Source: Salvia splendens (lineage: Eukaryota; Streptophyta; Magnoliopsida; Lamiales; Lamiaceae). Taken from it: a stretch of 64,000 bases of DNA. The notes below the pieces were generated by a model. That model had not been told where the DNA came from, searched no databases, and saw nothing but the letters and a program-made list of their open reading frames with translations. The DNA lies in NCBI RefSeq assembly GCF_004379255.2, contig NC_056034.1, positions 5,520,501-5,584,500 on the forward strand, read 5' to 3'. Numbering within the stretch: the first letter of the stretch is position 1; each line of letters begins with the position of its first letter. This document shows, piece by piece, positions 22,044 through 33,131 of the stretch. A program made the position numbers and the translations under genes.

Positions 22044-22453
22044 AGCCGGATGAATAGTCTTCCACAGGGGTATTTTTAGCATTTAGTTATGTAAATTTTA
22101 TTTTTTAGGAGTTTAATTATGTAATTTTTATTTTTTAGGTGTTTAATTATGTAATTTTTTATTTTTAGGATTTTAATTATGTAATTTTTAATTTTTAGAA
22201 TTTTAATTATGTAATTTTTAATTTTTTTTGTAATTTGTAATATTATTCTGGGTATTTTTAATGCATTTTAATTTTGTGGAAATGTTTTTATTTAAATTGA
22301 ATAATAGAATGGTGGGACCGTTGAGCTTGTCCTTGCGGAAGAGCACAGATGTGGGTGTTGTGCTTTTGCCTAAGAGCAGGGAGTAAAGAAGTAATAAAAG
22401 TGGGTCCGGGTCCACATCCGTGCTCGTTGGCAAGAGCACGGATGTGGATGCTC
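21449..22453 (+). mobile_element. Left-truncated relative of the ORF1-only Harbinger element
   Basis: From about 21,449 the sequence matches the inside of the element at 19,230-20,956, through ORF1 and a TAATTATGTAATTTTT-type repeat array, to the right end CGGATGTGGATGCTC at 22,453, followed by TTA. The left terminal repeat and the first third of ORF1 are missing. The truncation point is approximate. Confidence 0.75.
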
Positions 22454-22787
22454 TTAGTTTTTCTTCGCAAATGGCAGGAATATTTCTCAAAATGGGGAGA
22501 GAGTGGTGAAGTGGACCTAAAACAAGAGTTGGAGCAACTAATCATACTAAAAGCGAGTAGGTGTTTATTAGGAGAGGATGTTCGAAACAAGCTGATGGAC
22601 GATGTTTCTGCTCTCTTCCACGACCTCGACAATGGTATGCTTCCCATCAGCATCATCTTCCCCTACCTTCCCATCCCGGCACATCGCCGCGATCGAGCTC
22701 GCAAGAAGTTGGCCGACATATTCGCAATCATCATAGCTTCCCGAAAACAAACAGGCAAGCCGCAGAATGATCTGCTACAGTGCTTCA

Positions 22788-23235
22788 TGTTAGGGGAGCT
22801 TGCAAAGAAGAAACCAAAGATGTTGCTAAAGTTTCATGCAACATTCAAATGCATGAACTGGATGTAGCTGGTGATCACGTGAGGTCAACTAGAGCACGAG
22901 AGATGGTCGGCTCTATACATATGCCAGCTAGCATGGATAAAGGATACGCTGCTCTTTCACCAGACAAGATTGAGGACCAGAAGGACTCGTGGAGAGACGT
23001 GGCATTGAGAGGAATAATGAAGAAAAAAGATTAATGAATTATGTTATGATTAAGAGTTGTAATATGATTGTACGACATATTTGAAATGGATTCTAGACCC
23101 TTCTTAGTCTAGCTATATAATCAGTTTGCATTGATATTACATTTCAAGTAATAAAACAGTGAAAATCTTCAGCTCGACATTTATGGAATTCTCAAGCTTT
23201 ACTTTCTTCTTCATGAGCTCTCTAGTTTCTTTTCA
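22788..23235 (+). repeat. 5' LTR of the Copia element
   Basis: 448 bp, TG..CA, directly followed by the primer-binding site. It shares nearly all its sequence with 27,442-27,855. Confidence 0.93.
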
Positions 23236-23250
23236 TGGTATAAGAGCAGG
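23236..23250 (+). promoter_or_regulatory. tRNA-Met primer-binding site of the Copia element
   Basis: TGGTATAAGAGCAGG begins at the base after the 5' LTR. Plant Copia elements usually have TGGTATCAGAGC here, complementary to initiator tRNA-Met. Confidence 0.85.
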
Positions 23251-23347
23251 ATCTTTTTGATCCTGTCTCTCTTACCCCTTTTTATCCTTATTTTGTTATT
23301 TACCTAAAATGACATAATCAAACGATTCAAATACCTCAACTATTCCC

Positions 23348-24028
23348 TTGTCTGCGTTGCCTCTCTTTTCTCATATTCCTCCTATCTCAGTGAAGCTCAC
23401 TGAAGGGAACTTCCTGATATGGCAGCAACAGGTAGATGTTGATGTGTGTGGCTACAGCCTTGAAGCATTCCTCACTGGAGAAGCAATCCCACCACCGCAA
23501 ACCATTGCAGATCCAGATGAAGGTTTCATGATACTCAATCCAGCCTTTGTGGCATGGCAAAGACAAGATAGAAGGGTAGCTGGTTGGCTGCTCTCTTCAC
23601 TGTCAGAAGGAGCTATTTCCCTTGTTGTTGGGCTCAGATCCGCTAAGGATATTTGGAGAGCGTTGGAGACAAATTTTGTCTGTAGCTCTACTGCCAAAGT
23701 CATGCAGTATAGACAGCAGATGCAGAACCTCAAGAAGGATGGTCTCACTACGAATGAATATTTGGGTAAGATGAGAAATTTCTTTGACCTTCTTGGGTCT
23801 ATTGGTTGCAGGATCTCTGATGGGGAACAAATCATGCACATTCTTAGAGGATTGGGCCAAGAATATGATCCAGCAGTATGTGCTATCACTTCCAGATCTG
23901 AGCCCTGGACCATTGGAGATGTCAGCTCATTTTTCCTCAGCTTTGAGTCCGGAATGGAGACTACAAGGTCACACTTCACTAGTGTGGATGGATCTCAGCC
24001 TACATTGAACTTGTTGGTGCAGCAATAG
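23348..24028 (+). pseudogene. Copia gag, truncated
   Basis: The 226-residue frame has the plant Copia gag pattern: VKLTEGNFLIWQQQVDVDV near the start, then GLRSAKDIWRALETNF and MRNFFDLLGSIGCRISDGEQ. It stops at TAG (24026-24028) before the zinc knuckle; the following sequence is still gag-like until a second stop and a frame change near 24,105. In an intact element gag would continue into pol as one polyprotein that builds the particle. Confidence 0.85.
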
Positions 24029-24108
24029 TCAGGGCAGAGAAAGGATTCATCTCCATATTACAACAAGTTTGATAATGGAGGAGAAAGAGGTGGGTCCAGA
24101 AATCAGAG

Positions 24109-27100
24109 ATGAGGCAGAGGAGCAACAAAATCATTTGCCAATTGTGTGAAAAGCCAGGACACACAGCAGCTAAATGCTGGCATAAATTCGAACAGAACTA
24201 TACTCCTCCTCAGCTGCAGTTTAGAGGGAATGCTGCACAGCAGCAGCAAAACTACCCATCTGCTCATCTGACTCAGTCTGTGCCAAGATCATCTACTGTC
24301 AATTTCTCGGCTGGAACTCAACTTAATCTTAAGAATCTCTTACATGTGCCTAATATTACCAAAAATCTCCTCAGTGTCTCACAATTTGCCAAGGATAATT
24401 CGGTTTTCTTTGAGTTTCATCCTTCCTTTTGTTTTGTCAAGGATCTTTGCACCAAGGAAATCGTGCTCAATGGAACACTTGACAAAGGGCTTTATCACTT
24501 CCTAGTAGACCATTACCCAATCAAGAGAAGCCATAACTCCAATCTCCGAACACTTGACATAGGGCTTTATCACTTTCTAGTAGGCCATTCCCCAATCAAG
24601 AGAAGTCATAGCTCCAATCTCCTTCCTGTTCAAGAAGTGCCAGTAGTTCACACAGTTAGTCTTCCCAATGATGCTTCTAGTAGTAGTTCCAGTACTTCTT
24701 CTAGTCTAAATTTAGCCTTGTGGCATAATAGACTAGGACAACCTACACTAGATGTTGTGAAGCATGCTTTGCACAGTTGTAATATCCCCTTTGTTTCAAT
24801 GAAAAATCAACCCCTTTGTCATTCTTGCTGTGTCTCAAAGGCTCATAGACTTCCTTATTCCTCGTCAAAATCTGAGTTCAGTTCTCCTCTTGAATTAATA
24901 CACAGTGACTTATGGGGACCGTTTCCTGTAGTTTCCAAAAATGGATTCTCCTATTATATCTCCTTTGTTGATCACTACTCCTGATACTCTTGGATTTATC
25001 TTCTGAAGAATAAAACTGGTGCCTATTCTGCCTTCAAGCAGTTTAAGGCCCAGAGTGAAAACTTTTTTAATTCAAAAATTAAAAGTCTTCAATCTGTCTG
25101 GGGAGGTAAATTTCAAGGTTTAACTCCATTCTTGAAAGAGTGTGGAATTTCCCACAGAGTTTCTTGTCCCTACACTCCACAACAGAATGGTCTAGCTGAA
25201 AAGGAAGCATAGACACATTGTGGAAACTGGTTTTACTCTTCTGGCCCAGGCCTCTCTCCCTCAAAAATTATGGGATGATGCTTTCCTTACTGCTACTTAT
25301 CTGATAAACCACATGCCCTCAAAAACCATCAACAACATTTCACCTTTTGAGAAATTCCATTGCCATAACCAGATTATTCTTATCTTAAGGTCTTTGGGTG
25401 TCTATGTTATCCCCTCACTCGTCCCTATAATAAGCATAAGCTTGACTTCAGATAAGCCAAGGCTACCTTTTTGGGCTACAGTTCATCTCACAAGGGATAC
25501 AAAGAAATATTTTCTTTGATGAATCTGTTTTTCCTTTTCAAAGTGTCCCTCATGCTGTACAGATTTCACCATCTACTAGCCTTCCTCCTACATTTCCTTC
25601 ACATTCTCTTGCTGTTTTACTTCAAAATGATTCTTCTCCACCTCCAGAACCACCAACCATGCCTGATTCTGCTGTTTTTGCCCCACCATCCCCATCCCAG
25701 TCCCCAGATAATACTGAACTCCCAGATAATACTCAACTTTCCACTTAATCTCCCTCCAGCTCTTCATCTACAACTCCAGCTCCCTCAAACACCTAAGATT
25801 CTGCCCAGCCAGCCTTCACATCATATGACCACCAGATCAAAATCTGGGATTTTCAAACCAAGAATTTTTTCTCTAGCCATTTCTCCATCTCTTCTTCCCG
25901 GGTCTGCTCTTGAAGCATTGCTCATACCTATTTGGAAGGCTGCTATGCTGTCTGAATTTTTGGCTCTTCTCAAGAACAGAACGTGGATCTTGACTACTCT
26001 ACCACCTGGCAAAAATCTGATTGGCAGCACCTGGATTTTTAAACTCACGTTCCACCTTTTTGGCGCCATTGCTAGACACAAGGCTAGATTGGTGGCTCAA
26101 GGCTTCTCTCAGCAGCCTGGTTTTGACTTCAATGAGACCATCAGTCTTGTTGCCAAGCCAACTACCATCAGACTGATCTTAAGCTTAGCAGTCAGTTTTG
26201 GATGGTCCATCACTCACCTAGATGTGAATAATGCCTTCCTAAATGGTGATTTAGAGGAAGATATCTACATGAAGCAACCTCTTGCCTTTGAACAAGGTGG
26301 CCCACATATGGTTTGCAAGTTAAAGAAAGCTATTTATGGCCTAAAGCAGGCATCTCGGGCCTGGTTCTACACTATCCATTCAGGTATTCTTTCTCTGGGT
26401 TTCTCTCAGTCAAGGTGGCCCACATACTTCAATGTTTTACATGCAGAGAGGAGATGAGGCAATTTATCTATTGATCTATGTTGATGACATGCTAGTCACT
26501 GGAAATTCTACTTTTTCCATCCAGAAGGTGATCTCTCAATTAAACTCTCACTTTTCTTTAAAAGATCTTGGGGATGTGAGTTTGTTTGTTGGAATTCAAG
26601 TTGTGAGGATTGATCAAGGTGGATTACATCTATGTCAGTCAAACTACATCAAAGATCTTCTAAAGAAAGCTAATATGACAGGGGCAAAGGGATGCCCAAC
26701 TCCAATGGCTTCTGGATGTGAGTTAAGAAAGAGCATTAGAGAACCAGTTTCTAATCCCAAGCTGTATAGGAGTGTTGTAGGGGCTCTGCAGTATGCCACT
26801 ATAACAAGACCTGATATCAACTTTGTTGTCAACAAAGTTAGTCAATACATGGCTTCCCCACTGGATACACACTGGAAGGCAGTCAAAAGAATTTTGAGAT
26901 ACCTCTCTGGAACAATTGATTTTGGAATCCAAATTCATAAGTCCAATGGTTTTGTTTCTAGTTTTTCTAATTCAGATTGGGCCTCAGACTTAGATGACAG
27001 AAGATCTGTCAGTGGAATCTGCACATATTATGGAAATAATCTGATCTCTTGGTGTGTCAAAAAGCAAGGTGTGGTAGCGAGATCAAACACTGAGGCCGAG

Positions 27101-27436
27101 TACAGAAGCCTTGCATTGGCTGCTTCAGAATTGGCATGGTTGAGTTCATTACTTGATGAGTTGAAGATCAAGAGAAATGATAGTCCAGTGATTTGGGTGG
27201 ATAATTTGAGTGCCATTGCCTTAGCCTCAAATCCTATTTTACATGCAAGAACCAAGCACATAGAGTTGGATATTCATTTTGTGAGAGATAAAGTACTTGC
27301 AAAGGAATTGGATTTAAGGCATATTCCAACTGCAGATCAGATAGCCGACATATTCACAAAACCTCTAAGTAGGCAATCCTTTGTGAAGCTCAGGAACAAA
27401 CTTGGGATGGTTTCCTTAGCCTCACTCGGATTGAGG
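24109..27436 (+). pseudogene. Copia pol, multiply broken
   Basis: In order: a CCHC zinc knuckle (CQLCEKPGHTAAKC, 24136-24177); a gap where the aspartic protease should be (no D-S/T-G motif); the GAG_preintegrase region LWHNRLGQPTLDVVKHALHS; an integrase core starting HSDLWGPFP, with TGA at 24982; then SLQSVWGGKF, where the usual catalytic Asp is Val; then a stop and frame changes. Reverse transcriptase follows (HKARLVAQGFSQQPGFDFNE, DVNNAFLNGDL, YVDDM at 26474-26490), with a frameshift near 26,430. RNase H (NSDWASDLDDRRSVSGICTY) runs to just before the 3' LTR. A 78-bp tandem duplication lies at about 24,470-24,625. It cannot produce active enzymes. Confidence 0.9.
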
Positions 27437-27441
27437 CGAGA

Positions 27442-27855
27442 TGTTAGAGGAGCTTGCAAAGAAGAAACCAAAGATGTTGCTAAAGTTTCATGCAACGTTC
27501 AAATGCATGAACTGGATGCAGCTGGTGATCACGTGAGGTCAACTGGAGCACGAGAGATGGTCGGGTCAGTACATATGCCAGCTAGCATGGATAAAGGATT
27601 TGCTGCTCTTTCACCAGATAAGATTGAGGACCACAAGGACTTGTGGAGAGACGTGGCATTGAGAGGAATAATGAAGAAGAAAGATAATGGAATTCTAGAT
27701 TAGGAATGGATTCTAGATCCTTCTCAGTCTAGCTATATAATCAGTTTGTATTGATATTACATTTCAAGTAATAAAACAGTGAAAATCTTCAGCTCGACAT
27801 TTATGGAATTCTCAAGCTTTACTTTCTTCTTCATGAGCTCTCTAGTTTCTTTTCA
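27442..27855 (+). repeat. 3' LTR of the Copia element
   Basis: 414 bp, TGTTAG..TTTTCA. A purine-rich tract (GGATTGAGGCGAGA) precedes it. It is shorter than the 5' LTR because of indels near 27,690-27,705. Confidence 0.93.
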
Positions 27856-28648
27856 CTTCATAGATTCCAAGTATAAAAACGATCGGCCGACGACAGAAGC
27901 AGAGGTCACCGGACTCCTCATCGCCGCTCTCTTTGCCGGCCAGCACACGAGCTCCATCACCTCCACCTGGTCCGGAGCTCACCTCCTCACTAGCGGGAAG
28001 CACATGTCAGCTGCGGTGGAGGAGCAGATGAGGCTGATGGAGAAGCACGGAGACAAGGTCGACTACGATGTGTTGTCGGAGATGGAGGTTCTCTACAGGT
28101 GCATCAAGGAAGCCCTGAGGCTCCCTCCACCATTGATCATGCTTCTGAGAAGCTCACACGCTGATTTCAGTGTGAAGAGCAAGGAAGGAGTGGAGTACGA
28201 TATCCCCAAGGGGCATATCGTGGCTACATCGCCTGCCTTTGCGAATCGACTCCCGCACATTTACAAGGATCCCGACACTTATGACCCCGACAGGTTTGGT
28301 ACGGGGAGAGAGGAGGACAAGGCGGCGGGAGCTTTCTCATACGTATCCTTCGGTGGTGGGAGGCACGGTTGTCTGGGGGAGCCGTTCGCGTATATCAAAG
28401 CCATCTGGAGCCACTTGCTCAGGAACTTCGAGATGGAACTTGTCTCTCCCTTCCCGGAGATTGATTGGAATGCCATGGTTGTTGGTGTCAAAGGGAAAGT
28501 CATGGTGCGCTACAAACGCAAACGCCTTCCCATCAACTGATTCTATTTCTACCTATAGCCAGACTGCTTTCTTGTTTGTTTGTTTTTTCAGATCTACTTA
28601 TGTATGTGCTTTCTCCTCTTAATTTGCTTCATTTGAGGCTGTGAGTCA

Positions 28649-28682
28649 TATGGTTAAATTGTGTATCACAATTAACCATATA
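28649..28682. other. Near-perfect hairpin between two convergent 3' ends
   Basis: ATATGGTTAAATTGTG and CACAATTAACCATAT pair around a short loop, with one bulged base. It lies 110 bp after the CYP51 stop and 170 bp after the transaldolase stop, which faces it. Confidence 0.55.
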
Positions 28683-28850
28683 ACCATTCAAATTGTCATA
28701 AATAGGCAGCCTATTCGATTTGGCACTTATCTTGCTTAAGAAAAACCGTTGCAACCAAATGTATCCAACAAAACTCAATAAAACTCTCATTGTCTTACAT
28801 AATACTCTCACTCAGCCAGTGGCTTTCTTTATTCAAGCAATGAAAACAGC

Positions 28851-31646
28851 TTACAGGCTGACTAGCTTCAGGGAATTCGCCTTCTCTTGCAGGCTGTCGA
28901 GCAAGCTATCGAAGCTCTTCTTGAACGAGTCCACTCCTTCCAGCTCTAGTTGTGACCCAACGTAACCCCAGTCGATTCCCAACTTCTCAAGAGCGTTGTA
29001 AATGCCTTCAGCTTCAGACACATTTGCGTCTATGGTCCTTGAAACAGTCCCATGATCGATGAATGCTAGGAGTGCTTGATCAGGCATGGTCGAGACCTAT
29101 AGATAATTAGAAACAAGGGGCAAAAGTTAAGGTCAAGAAGAAGACAGCACATTTCCCTGGGCCACTAATTGAGGATAAGATGATTCTCACTGTATCAGGT
29201 CCAACAAGAGGAGCCACATATAAAGTGTCTGGATAAGCTGGATTCTTCACGCTGGTCGAGGCCCATAGAAGCCTTTGCTTCTTAGCACCTTTCTTCACCA
29301 GTGCCTCCCATCTTGGCCCCGAGAATTTCTTCTGGTACAGTTGGAAAGCCAGAGCTGCCTGAGCATTTGCAGCCTGTTGAACAAAATAAGATCACAATCA
29401 AAACTAACTCTTGACCAATTTTTTGCGCGGTGCACTAGTATATCTGAACTACCTTCCCCCGCAGATTAAGTGCTTCTGGTGTCCCAATCTTCTCAAGCAT
29501 CTTGTCAACAAGGGAGTCCACTCGGCTAACAAAGAAAGAAGCGACACTTGTGACTCGGGAGAGATCACTGAGCCCAGACGCTTCAAGGCCATCGAGGTAA
29601 GCATCAATAACAGCTTCATATCTTGCAAGAGAGAAAATAAGCTGCACATATCCACAGTTTCACTATCAGTATCGACAGTTCAAATATGAAAAAGGAAGTT
29701 TACTATGAAAAGATGGGCCCCATCATGTGCTGTTGCATATATATTTAGGCAATTCTCAGCATTAAAAAGGCCACACAAACTACAGATAGCATGATTGCAT
29801 AAGAGGCTGAACCATCTTTCTAAACATGAAAAGACTAACTAAAACTTTGAAAACCGCATATTAAGTAGATCACATGGACTACCAACGAAATGTCACCTTT
29901 AATAAGGTGTATTAAGTTAAACAGAATACACGACAATCACTGTTGCCCAAATTTTACCAATTCAATATCATTAGTCCCTTGAAAGAATGTAATAACCAAC
30001 TCACCGTAACATTGACGCTTATTCCGTTTGCAATAACTTCCTTAATCGAAGGAATGCATGGAGCTGTAGCAGGAATCTTTATGTAGACATTACGACAATT
30101 AACCCACTGATGAAGCCATTTTGCAGACTCTATTGTATTCTCAGTATCCTCTGCAAGTAGGGGTGAAACTTCAACAGACACATATCCATCTCCACCATCT
30201 GTATCATCGTAGATTGACTCAAAAAGCTTGCATGCATCTTGGATATCTTTCACGACAAGCTCCCAGTATGAAGTTTCGATGTCTAGTCCAGATTGTACAA
30301 GTGTTCTGCAGTTATATATGAATATAAATTCAATTGCGAAGGAGAAGTCATTCAGGTATCATTCTCAAACTAAAAGTCCATGGCAATTTCATTGCCAGGG
30401 AATCAAGATGAAAACATTAAAGGCCTAAATAAGAAAGAAAGAAAGAACAACTTTTTGAATGCATATGAAAAATACAGGATTAGGTGAAAGGGGCTAACAG
30501 TAACAAGGATAGAACAACTTCCACAAGTAAAGTCAGTACCAACTACCAAATTATCATTTGTTTACATTAGGCCAACTTCACATAGTGCCTTCAGCAACCT
30601 AAAATAGAGTCTAAGCTTAAACTTTATCGCATAAGCCTCAGATAAATTCAATTCCTCTGCTGGTATCTTGGCCCAATAATAACAAGTGGAGAAGGAAATA
30701 TTTTTCAAGGATCAGCTACAGCAATAGATTCTAGACATTTGAAGCAACTCCAACAAATTTGAAAACAAATTCAATCATGTCTTACTTGAACTGATCATTG
30801 TATGCACTCGAAGTCGAAATTGCTTTCTGGAAAATCTGCAATCATAAACACTAGATAATTAAAAGAAGCCAAAAAAGGGATTTTTTTTAATAATAGCATT
30901 GCATTGTAATCATTTTATGTATAGATCAGATCTTGAGGGAATTTAAATCAAATGAGGATGATACATAAATTTATATCCCTTGCATTGATTGATGAAGAGA
31001 GAGGGGGGGCAATTTACCGCTGGGTTGCTGGTCACCCCTCGAACTCCACTCTCGATCAACGGGATAAGATCGGTAACTGGACGGCATAGATTATCGTACC
31101 ACGGGCTCTGTCCTTCCTTCTCATAAAGATCATGGAGTGTGGTTCTCTTCACACTACTCCCATTGCCATCAACTTGAGAGCATCTCACACTGCCCAAATA
31201 AATCAACAAGGTACATAAATTACTGATCGATCGCAAATAAACTCAAATCTCTATAAACGAATTAATCCCTTCAAGGCGCCCTAGTAAGCACATTCACGGA
31301 AAGAATACTCATATTACGCTATCCCCAAAATAAGCTAAGTTCATTCATTTCCGTGAAACATACAGCAAAAAAAACGAATCTTTACGAAGACAAAAAAAAT
31401 CCCACTCAACACCAACACGAGGGAGGAGAAATAAGCTGAAGATGAATAATTGAATATGTAAGCTTACACCAATGAACCGGCGATTCTTTGGGAAGCGCGC
31501 ACACTCAGCTTGGAGGATGAAATGGATTTCTCGATTCTTTTGCGAGGATCAACACCACAGCACATAGGCTGCTGCTGCGAAGATCCGCGGAAGCTAGCTG
31601 CAGAATTAGCAAAAGCTGAGGCGGAGAGCTTGGAAATGGAGGCCAT
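28851..31646 (-). CDS. TAL: Transaldolase, plastid-type, complete
   Basis: Transaldolase moves a three-carbon ketol unit between sugar phosphates in the non-oxidative pentose phosphate pathway. Seven exons with consistent phases (31646-31468, 31189-31018, 30835-30786, 30305-30005, 29641-29453, 29373-29191, 29096-28851) give 439 residues, the usual plant length. The N-terminus ([19 protein letters not shown]) is Ser/Ala-rich and basic, as in a chloroplast transit peptide. The barrel begins with [17 protein letters not shown] and [10 protein letters not shown]. The Schiff-base lysine is in NVYIKIPAT (about residue 210), followed by GISVNVT. The last exons carry the plant C-terminus ([18 protein letters not shown]). 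No defect is seen. A hAT insertion lies 283 bp upstream of the start. Confidence 0.96.
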
Positions 31647-31715
31647 GGCCGATTGAATCAGGTTGCAGGTGAAGGAAATGGAGTAAAATGAAGTGTGTAG
31701 GTAGGTTGGTATGCT

Positions 31716-31723
31716 GTATTTAT
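31716..31723 (-). promoter_or_regulatory. Possible TATA box of the transaldolase gene
   Basis: The minus strand reads AATAAATA about 70 bp upstream of the start codon. No better TATA match lies between the gene and the hAT element. Confidence 0.4.
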
Positions 31724-31928
31724 TGGGTTGGTGGAGCGATACAAAGGAAGGTGGAAGAGGGGTCTATTTAATTTTAGGGATTAGGGTTAATTTAATTTAA
31801 TCAAGTCATGGGTTGAAGCTAATAAAAAGGTGGTGGTAAGTAAAGGGCAAATTTCGGAAGTCAGTATGATTGTTTGGTGGGGTGGATGTTGGTAGGTGAT
31901 TTGTAACTATTTTTGGATTTAATGCAAC

Positions 31929-33009
31929 CAGCGCCGGTCCTGAGGTTCCAAAGACCCGGGGCGAGACTAAAAGTTGAGGCCCTATTTATATATTTTTTCC
32001 TTCCATTTTATAATAAGTTTCATCCAGCAAAAAACTAATAGCATATCAAAAGAAATTCACTTCAAATAATTATTGCATATTACCTTCAAAATTTTCTTCT
32101 AACATTTCTTGATGCGAAGTCGTTGATGATGGTGTTGCTGTCAACCTCGTCTAATAATTTCTTCTCAATACATAAAGTGGCAAGGCCGTTCAGCCGTTGT
32201 TGAGACATCGTAGATCTTAAATAATTCTTCAACAGTTTCAACTTTGAAAAGCTTCTTTCTGCCGATGCCACAGTCACAGGCACAGTAAATAATATGCGAT
32301 AAGCAATTGAGATATTTGGATAAGAATCAATTTTTCTAACATACTAAAAAATGTCCATAGAAGACATTGGCTTTCCGGCAAACTTAGCTTCAAAACCTTC
32401 AACTCAGATATTAGATCATTTACCTCCACATCAGATGTGTCATGCGAAGAGAATGTTTTCGCAAATTTGGTGCAACAATCTTCTAATTCAGTATCATTTA
32501 GTGACTTCAAAGTTGTTGAGCTAAGTAAAAACCCAAATATACTTTTGAATGTTTGTAGTTCTTCAAATCTACTTTTCAATGAGGTGTTTGCCATATCAAC
32601 CACGACCAAGAAGTAATTGACCTCAAAAGCCTTCTCAGCTTGTAGAATTTCTTCATTGGTGTCAATTTCTTTATTTGTAGAAAACAAATAAACAGTTATA
32701 AACAAACAATCGAAGAAATAAACAGTCGACTACGCCCAATCCTGTGAAAATATACCCCAAAGCCAGGCGATGATCAAACAAATCAAAATACAACAAAAAA
32801 GAAGAGTTTTGCCGGTGCAAATAACGGGGGAAAGGACCACAATTCCACAAACGAGCTCAAATAAATCAAAAGAGAATCGAATGAAGAAAAAATCGAATTT
32901 CAATTGCATACCGACATGGCGACATGACTCTTGAGCGAGAGATATTCCAAAGCATAAAATTAGTTGAGGAGCGAATTGTAGAGAGAGAAAGGTAGAAAAT
33001 GATATATGG

Positions 33010-33046
<37 letters not shown>

Positions 33047-33123
33047 CGAGGCTAGGGAGGGGCCCTGCAAATTTGGGGGCCCAGGGCGGCCGCTCCACTT
33101 GCCCCCCCTCAGGTCCGGCCCTG
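31929..33123 (-). mobile_element. hAT element with exact 8-bp target duplication
   Basis: Inverted ends CAGCGCCGGTCCTGAGG and CCTCAGGTCCGGCCCTG differ at two bases. Both flanks carry AATGCAAC (31921-31928 and 33124-33131), the 8-bp duplication expected of hAT. The element is 1,195 bp and holds only the C-terminal part of a transposase on the minus strand, so it is an internally deleted copy. It includes an (AT)n microsatellite at about 33,015-33,042. It sits in the upstream region of the transaldolase gene. Confidence 0.93.
32086..32705 (-). pseudogene. hAT transposase C-terminal remnant (ZMYM1/TTF-type)
   Basis: The upstream part (32705-32274) resembles the middle of plant TTF-type zinc-finger hAT transposases (SSHDTSDVEVNDLISELKVL). 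The last part holds the C-terminal dimerisation motif PVTVASAERSFSKLKLLKNY and LRSTMSQQRLNGLATLCIEK. The two lie in different frames, with a shift near 32,340, and the N-terminal BED/zinc finger and most of the RNase H-like core are missing. It is not functional. Confidence 0.87.
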
Positions 33124-33131
33124 AATGCAAC

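Larger units (their letters stand above)
22788..27855 (+). mobile_element. Copia LTR retrotransposon inserted in the CYP51 exon
   Basis: The LTRs (22788-23235 and 27442-27855) begin TGTTAG and end TTTTCA. The insertion site CTTCA is repeated at 22783-22787 and 27856-27860. A primer-binding site TGGTATAAGAGCAGG follows the left LTR, with one mismatch to the usual initiator-Met tRNA type. Gag, zinc knuckle, integrase, reverse transcriptase and RNase H are recognisable but broken by stops, frameshifts and deletions. The two LTRs differ at a few percent of positions plus a net 34-bp length difference, so this copy is much older than the Tat element. Confidence 0.95.
22478..28540 (+). pseudogene. 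CYP51G1: CYP51 sterol 14-demethylase, 3' exon split by a Copia element
   Basis: CYP51 removes the 14-methyl group of obtusifoliol in sterol synthesis at the ER. The visible exon (22478-22787 and 27861-28540) starts after a GCAG acceptor and, with the insertion left out, reads 329 residues with no stop. It carries the region FHDLDNGMLPISIIFPYLP, the I-helix LFAGQHTSSITST, the ExxR helix (CIKEALR) and the haem loop FGGGRHGCLGEPFAY. Odd points: the first exon (about the first third of the protein) is not found, two residues are missing after FAY (usual LQIKAIW, here IKAIW), a usually constant His is Pro in LRLPPPLIM, and a 5-kb Copia element interrupts the exon. The Copia insertion alone makes this a pseudogene. 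Confidence 0.92.

Noticed and set aside
22478..27433. CYP51-Copia fusion protein
   Set aside because: The host frame runs into the LTR by chance. Target duplication and LTR borders show a simple insertion.
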